From JAMCQB01 sp947085305 (GTDB taxonomy: Bacteria > Nitrospirota > Thermodesulfovibrionia > Thermodesulfovibrionales > UBA9159): DNA of 8,781 nt. Below are positions 4,951 to 8,781 of the stretch, in pieces. The translations under genes were made by a program, and so were the position numbers. The stretch is from positions 1-8,781 of the forward strand of contig CAMTVV010000008.1 of the NCBI GenBank assembly GCA_947085305.1, written 5' to 3'. A model generated the notes under the pieces. The model worked only from the letters and a program-made list of their open reading frames with translations. It did not search any database and had not been told where the DNA came from. Numbering within the stretch: position 1 is the first letter of the stretch; every line of letters starts with the position of its first letter.

Positions 4951-6404
4951 ACAGGGAGATAAAAAAAATCTTAATTGCAAACCGCGGCGTGCCTGCCGTG
5001 AGGGTAATGCATACATGCAGGGACAGGAAGATTCCAACGACTGCTGTTTACAGCGCTCCTGACAGGCTTGCCCACCATGTATTTATGGCTGACACCGCCG
5101 TTCATATCGGAGAGGCGCCCCCGATAGAGTCGTACCTTAATATGGATAAGATGATTGATGCTGCAATCAAAAGCGCGTCAGACGCTATACATCCAGGCTG
5201 GGGCTTTCTTGCAGAGAACGAGAAATTTGCGCAGATGGTGCTGGATGCCGGACTGATATGGATAGGGCCTCCTCCTGAAGTGATCAGGATGATGGGCGAC
5301 AAGATACAGGCTAAAGTAATCGCACAAAAGGCCAATGTCCCTACGATCCCCGGCATCAGCAACGTAAATGATATTGAGCAGATTAAGAAATGGATGAAAG
5401 ATGAAGATGTGCGTTATCCCATCATGATAAAGGCTGCTGCTGGCGGCGGCGGGAAAGGGATGGTCAAGGTTGACGGCGATGAAGTATTGGCGCAGGCCTT
5501 TGCGCAGGCGCGTTCAGAGGCTAAAAAGGCATTTGGCGATGAAACGATATTGGCTGAGAAATATATAGAGCGGGGGAGGCATATTGAAGTTCAGGTTGTT
5601 GCAGATGAACACGGCAATGTGCTTCACCTGTTCGAAAGGGAATGCACTATCCAGAGGCGTAATCAGAAGATAATCGAGGAGGCCCCTTCACCCAGCCTTG
5701 ATGACGGGCTCCGTCAGGAGATATGTTTTACTGCTACCCGCCTGATGCGGGAGATTGGATACACAACAGCGGGCACGGTAGAGTTTATCTTTGATTCATC
5801 CACAAGGAAGTTTTATTTTCTTGAGGTGAACACCCGCTTGCAGGTAGAACATGGCATTAGTGAACTCATAACGGGTCTGGATATAGTCGGCATAATGCTT
5901 GACGTGGCAATGGGCAAAAAATTACCCTTTCAGCAGTCTGACATACATCCAAACAGGTGGGCGCTGGAGGTCCGCCTGAATGCTGAAGACCCGAAGAGTT
6001 TCAGCCCGTCTTTTGGAGTGATTACCCGGCTTGAGGTCCCGATGGGACCTAATGTCAGGGTTGCCTCGGGTGTTTATGAGGGCGCCGACATACCTCCCTA
6101 CTATGATTCATTGTTTATGCTGCTCATGACTGCAGGCGCCGACAGAACAGACGCAATAAGGGTTATGGATCGCGCCCTGAGCAGAAGTCTCAGGGTCGAG
6201 GGTGTAAAGACCCTTGCGCCTCTCCTGCTGAGCATTATAAGACATCCTGCTTTTGTAAAAGGTGAATTCTCAACCCACTTTATTGAGGAACACATGGATG
6301 AGCTTATATCAATGTTCAGGGAAAAGACCAGCGAAGACGAAGTGCTCAAGGTCGCAAGGTATGTTGCAGAAATATCGGCGCTCGGGCCTCAGAAATGGAT
6401 GTGA
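4947..6404 (+). CDS. pycA: biotin carboxylase subunit of a pyruvate-carboxylase-type enzyme
   Basis: This subunit carboxylates biotin using ATP and bicarbonate. At 485 aa it has the three biotin carboxylase regions. The N-terminal domain has KILIANRG and HPGWGFLAEN (residues 82-91). The ATP-grasp has the glycine loop AAAGGGGKGM (163-172), K241 in CTIQRRNQK, E279 in TVEF, and E293, N295 and R297 in LEVNTRLQVEH. The C-terminal domain has R343 in EVRLNAEDP and PPYYDSL. These are the ATP, bicarbonate and biotin residues, so it looks active. Differences from the usual sequence include ANRGVP for ANRGEI and RRNQK for RRHQK. It overlaps the zinc-ribbon gene by 4 bp (ATGA). The partner carboxyltransferase follows after 39 bp, so pyruvate carboxylase is more likely than acetyl-CoA carboxylase; 2-oxoglutarate carboxylase is an alternative. 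The symbol rests on this context. Confidence 0.88.
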   Translation: MNREIKKILIANRGVPAVRVMHTCRDRKIPTTAVYSAPDRLAHHVFMADTAVHIGEAPPIESYLNMDKMIDAAIKSASDAIHPGWGFLAENEKFAQMVLDAGLIWIGPPPEVIRMMGDKIQAKVIAQKANVPTIPGISNVNDIEQIKKWMKDEDVRYPIMIKAAAGGGGKGMVKVDGDEVLAQAFAQARSEAKKAFGDETILAEKYIERGRHIEVQVVADEHGNVLHLFERECTIQRRNQKIIEEAPSPSLDDGLRQEICFTATRLMREIGYTTAGTVEFIFDSSTRKFYFLEVNTRLQVEHGISELITGLDIVGIMLDVAMGKKLPFQQSDIHPNRWALEVRLNAEDPKSFSPSFGVITRLEVPMGPNVRVASGVYEGADIPPYYDSLFMLLMTAGADRTDAIRVMDRALSRSLRVEGVKTLAPLLLSIIRHPAFVKGEFSTHFIEEHMDELISMFREKTSEDEVLKVARYVAEISALGPQKWM

Positions 6405-6443
6405 ACCAGCTTCGCTGGAGTTCAAAGTTCAAAGTGAAAAAAA
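6405..6443 (+). repeat. pycA-pycB intergenic hairpin and short tandem repeat
   Basis: Immediately after the pycA stop codon lies CCAGC-TTC-GCTGG, a perfect 5-bp hairpin. It is followed by GTTCAAA repeated twice in tandem and then GTGAAAAAAA leading into the next ATG. There is no run of T after the hairpin, so it is not a classical terminator. It may be an mRNA-stability or ribosome-spacing element. No clear Shine-Dalgarno sequence precedes the next gene. Confidence 0.55.
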
Positions 6444-8471
6444 ATGAAAAGAGATACGGACTACATTTTTGTTAAACCAGGCATGTCTCCAAAGGAGATA
6501 GTCGGTGTTGTTCGTTTTCTTAAAGGGGTTTGTCTGACCTCTGTAGGAATGCGGGACGCGGGTCAGTCTGATTTTAAGAATCGCCATCGTATATACGATC
6601 TTAAGACCCTTGCGCCTTATTACAACAGAATGGGCTTATTCAGCGCTGAATGCCACGGCGGTGCGCGATGGCATGTGGGGGTGATGAACAGGAGAGAAAG
6701 CCCTTTTGAGGAGCTTAATATTCTGAGAGAGCTTATGCCGAATGTCCTTCTGCAGACACTGATCAGGGAAACCAACCTTTTTGGATACAGGCCGTATCCT
6801 AAAAAGGTTATCGAGTATGTTGTCTCAAAGGTGGACATAGATGTATGGAGATGTTTTTCCTTTCTGAATGATGTAAGAAACATGCGCACAGTGGCTGAAG
6901 TTGTTATGAAAAGAGGAAGACTTTTTGAGCCGGCCATCTCCTTTACCGTAGCGGATTGGGCAACAAACGATTACTATCTTGGCGTTGTCCGTGATATCGT
7001 TGACCTCTGCGCGGGGACTGATGAGATAGTCCTTTGCATTAAGGACATGGCAGGCGTCGGCGATGTCAATAGAATCGGGAATCTCATAGACGCGATAAAA
7101 CAGGCATATCCGGAGCTTGTTATTAGCTATCACAGGCATATAACAGACGGGCTTGCAATGCCGGCCTTCTTATCAGCCGCAAAGTCAGGCGCAAAGATAT
7201 TTGATGTGGAGGAAGATTCTTTGGTTCGCTTCTACGGGCATTCGCCTATACTTAGCGTCCATGCGCTTTTTGAAGAATCAGGCATTCCAGTGCATCTTGA
7301 CAGGCCGGAGGCGGAGACTGCTGTTCAGAAGGTCAGGGAGTGGATAGGCCATTACGAATGGGCCGAATCACCGTTTAAAGGACTTGACCACACGGTAACA
7401 CTTCACAAGATGCCGGGCGGGGCATTCCCCAGCTCTTTTGAGCAGGCGGACAAGGGTGAATTCCTTCATCTTATGCCCGCAATTTTAAAGGCCATGTCCC
7501 TGTATAACAGAATTGTGAAGTATTTTGACGTCACGCCGGGCTCCCAGATCACATGGGTTACATGCAGTGGAATAATAAACAGATACGCGAAGGAACGCGG
7601 AGACGCAGGAGTCAAACATATAATTGAACTCATGACTAAATTTGTCGAGGAAAAAGAACAGGATATTGGAGCTATGGAGAAACACGAACAGGAGGAGCTG
7701 CTTTTGCTTTTCAGAAATGCTCCGGGAGATTTCAAGAATCTCCTCCTCGGCAATTACGGGAAGCTTCCGGTAGGATGGCCTGCAGCATGGGTGTATAAAA
7801 GCGCTTTTGGCGATGAGTGGGAAAAGAAGATCAGTGAGCGGAAGGAAATGTCTCCCCTGGATTCACTGGAGGATGATGACCCGGCAAGGCTGAGCAATGA
7901 GCTCGCTGCGGTGATTGGCAGGGAACCCTCGGAAGAGGAGTTCATCCTTTATTTAATGCATCCGAAAGATGCCCTTGGATACATTGAATTCAGAGACAAA
8001 TACGGAGAGGCTCCCCTTGTGTTGCCGACGGATGTATGGAGGGAGGGTCTTAAAAAGCCGGGGGACAGGGTGGATTTTGAACTCCGGGGAAAACCCTACT
8101 CTATAGAACTAGTATCCATTGGCGCTGAACATGAAGGCATTATCCATGTTGTGATGCGGGTGAATAACAAGACAAGGGTTTACAAGGTAGAGACTCCGAG
8201 GGCCAAAAAGACGGAAATCAGGATGGCAAAAGGACCCGGTGAAGTGGGCGCGCCGATAAATGGGAATATCTGGAGGATTGGAAACCCTGGAAGGGGAACT
8301 CTCAAGGCAGGCGATATTGTCCACAACGGAGAAGAGATTGCCAACCTTGAGGCTATGAAGATGGAGAACGCGATAATTTGCCCTTTTGAGGGGCAGATTG
8401 TCGAAGTCTGCGTCAAGCTTAACGCTACGGTTCAGGAAGGCCAGCTTCTTTTTGTAATCGAAAAGGTTTAG
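6444..8471 (+). CDS. pycB: divergent pyruvate-carboxylase-type carboxyltransferase fused to biotin carboxyl carrier domain
   Basis: This subunit moves CO2 from carboxybiotin to a 2-oxoacid, normally pyruvate to oxaloacetate. The HMGL-like barrel (about 25-300) keeps R37-D38 and Q41 (RDAGQS), R116 (GYRPY), K200 (CIKDMAG, the carbamylated metal-bridging lysine) and H230/H232 (YHRHITDG). The conserved carboxylase domain follows with MPGG (324-327), T364 in VTPGSQ, and GKLPVGWPA. The biotinyl domain is about 608-675, with biotin attached at K639 in EAMKMEN. The length, 675 aa, is near that of two-subunit PycB proteins. Two features differ from the family: FSFLNDVRN has Ser139 where FDSLN or FDALN normally supplies an Asp, and the usual TSQP segment is replaced by YGHSPIL. 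The substrate pocket may therefore be altered. ATG 6444 lacks a Shine-Dalgarno sequence. Last gene of the operon. Confidence 0.87.
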   Translation: MKRDTDYIFVKPGMSPKEIVGVVRFLKGVCLTSVGMRDAGQSDFKNRHRIYDLKTLAPYYNRMGLFSAECHGGARWHVGVMNRRESPFEELNILRELMPNVLLQTLIRETNLFGYRPYPKKVIEYVVSKVDIDVWRCFSFLNDVRNMRTVAEVVMKRGRLFEPAISFTVADWATNDYYLGVVRDIVDLCAGTDEIVLCIKDMAGVGDVNRIGNLIDAIKQAYPELVISYHRHITDGLAMPAFLSAAKSGAKIFDVEEDSLVRFYGHSPILSVHALFEESGIPVHLDRPEAETAVQKVREWIGHYEWAESPFKGLDHTVTLHKMPGGAFPSSFEQADKGEFLHLMPAILKAMSLYNRIVKYFDVTPGSQITWVTCSGIINRYAKERGDAGVKHIIELMTKFVEEKEQDIGAMEKHEQEELLLLFRNAPGDFKNLLLGNYGKLPVGWPAAWVYKSAFGDEWEKKISERKEMSPLDSLEDDDPARLSNELAAVIGREPSEEEFILYLMHPKDALGYIEFRDKYGEAPLVLPTDVWREGLKKPGDRVDFELRGKPYSIELVSIGAEHEGIIHVVMRVNNKTRVYKVETPRAKKTEIRMAKGPGEVGAPINGNIWRIGNPGRGTLKAGDIVHNGEEIANLEAMKMENAIICPFEGQIVEVCVKLNATVQEGQLLFVIEKV

Positions 8472-8528
8472 AAAATGGGTTCTTCAAGACAGACTTAATC
8501 CTTTACCGGGAAAATATGAATTTCACAA

Positions 8529-8560
8529 AGGCGTGTCGAATATGGCGCGCCTCTTTTTAT
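8529..8560 (+). terminator. intrinsic terminator of the htpX-pyc operon
   Basis: AGGCGUG (8529-8535) pairs with CGCGCCU (8546-8552): seven pairs with one wobble and a 10-nt loop, followed by C and U5 (8554-8558). It lies 57 bp after the pycB stop codon and closes the operon. Confidence 0.85.
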
Positions 8561-8578
8561 TAAAAAGGAGGGAAATGT

Positions 8579-8602
8579 ATGTCAATAAGTGAGTCTGGGT
8601 GA
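8579..8602 (+). other. strong ribosome-binding site followed by a seven-codon frame
   Basis: AAGGAGGG (8565-8572) is placed 6 bases before ATG 8579, an ideal translation start, yet the frame reads only MSISESG before TGA at 8600-8602. The sequence after the stop does not look like coding sequence. This may be the start of a gene whose body has been lost and replaced by the downstream repeats, or chance. No promoter is visible between the terminator and this site. Confidence 0.3.
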
Positions 8603-8654
8603 CCTCTTATTTCCACGCTGCGGGTCTGTGACAAATTTGTTGGTATTTTGAAAA

Positions 8655-8675
8655 CCCCTCTTTGGAAAAGAGGGG
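8655..8675. repeat. perfect hairpin, CCCCTCTTT/AAAGAGGGG
   Basis: A nine-base inverted repeat (8655-8663 with 8667-8675) with a 3-base loop lies in non-coding sequence, within a slightly larger context of GAAAA on the left and GAGGGGAGATTTT on the right. It resembles the short G/C-tract palindromes scattered through environmental bacterial genomes. It lacks a following T-run, so it is not a classic terminator. Confidence 0.7.
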
Positions 8676-8694
8676 CGAGGGGAGATTTTAAGCA

Positions 8695-8764
8695 GGGCAG
8701 CCACACAGGGCTGCCCCTACAAGAGAAAATAACGTCTGTAGGAGCGACCCTATGTGGTCGCCCT
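8695..8764. repeat. pair of inverted 27-bp hairpin repeats
   Basis: GGGCAGCC (8695-8702) and GGCTGCCC (8709-8716) form an 8-bp hairpin followed by CTACA. On the opposite strand, 8763-8737 is a second copy: 21 of 27 positions are identical, and the AG-to-GA and CT-to-TC changes keep the stem paired. The two copies face each other across 15 bases, making a composite inverted repeat, as in mobilised REP or MITE-like elements. The rest of 8603-8781 shows no gene. Confidence 0.7.
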
Positions 8765-8781
8765 TACTGCCATAAAAATAG

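Noticed and set aside
6402..6437. Second possible UGA readthrough, at the pycA stop, which is also followed by a hairpin
   Set aside because: Only ten codons follow before another TGA, they encode nothing conserved, and the hairpin begins two bases after the UGA, too close for a SECIS element.
8655..8764. CRISPR array
   Set aside because: Only two hairpin units, in inverted orientation, with no regular spacers and no cas genes.

Overview
The window looks like a chromosomal segment of a Gram-negative, anaerobic or microaerophilic bacterium. Gene content (two-subunit pyruvate carboxylase, multidomain exported rhodanese with a c-type heme motif, HtpX, ChrB-like protein) and the hairpin-rich intergenic repeats suggest Nitrospirota or a deltaproteobacterial lineage. 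This is an inference; there is no rRNA or other phylogenetic marker here.

Layout. (1) 1-1730, minus strand: an apparent operon, transcribed leftward, of a ChrB-like chromate-response protein, a small unrecognised protein, and an HD-domain protein that runs off the window. (2) 1731-1948: a divergent promoter region with a good sigma70-type promoter on each strand. (3) 1949-3304, plus strand: an exported, CXXCH-containing, three-domain rhodanese whose reading frame is interrupted once by UGA. Both halves are in the same frame. The UGA falls in the first rhodanese active-site loop, at the place where relatives carry Cys, and is followed at the right distance by a strong hairpin with a GGUAA loop. 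I read this as one 451-residue selenoprotein, not two genes. (4) 3311-3480: a promoter, a yybP-ykoY (manganese) riboswitch and an overlapping intrinsic terminator. (5) 3506-8471: a tightly packed operon of htpX, a PGPGW-type membrane protein, a TFIIB-type zinc-ribbon protein and the two subunits of a pyruvate-carboxylase-like enzyme. It ends at a terminator at 8529-8559. (6) 8560-8781: no gene of normal size; a strong ribosome-binding site leading into only seven codons, then several hairpin repeats.

How it may work together. The riboswitch would make expression of the htpX-pyc transcript depend on manganese. HtpX is a metalloprotease and the carboxyltransferase contains a divalent-metal site, so manganese control of this set is plausible, although these are not the usual manganese-export targets of this riboswitch class. 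The carboxyltransferase subunit is divergent around its substrate pocket, so pyruvate is the likely but not certain substrate.

The two strongest observations are the selenocysteine rhodanese with its SECIS-like hairpin, and the manganese riboswitch heading a membrane-protease/carboxylase operon.
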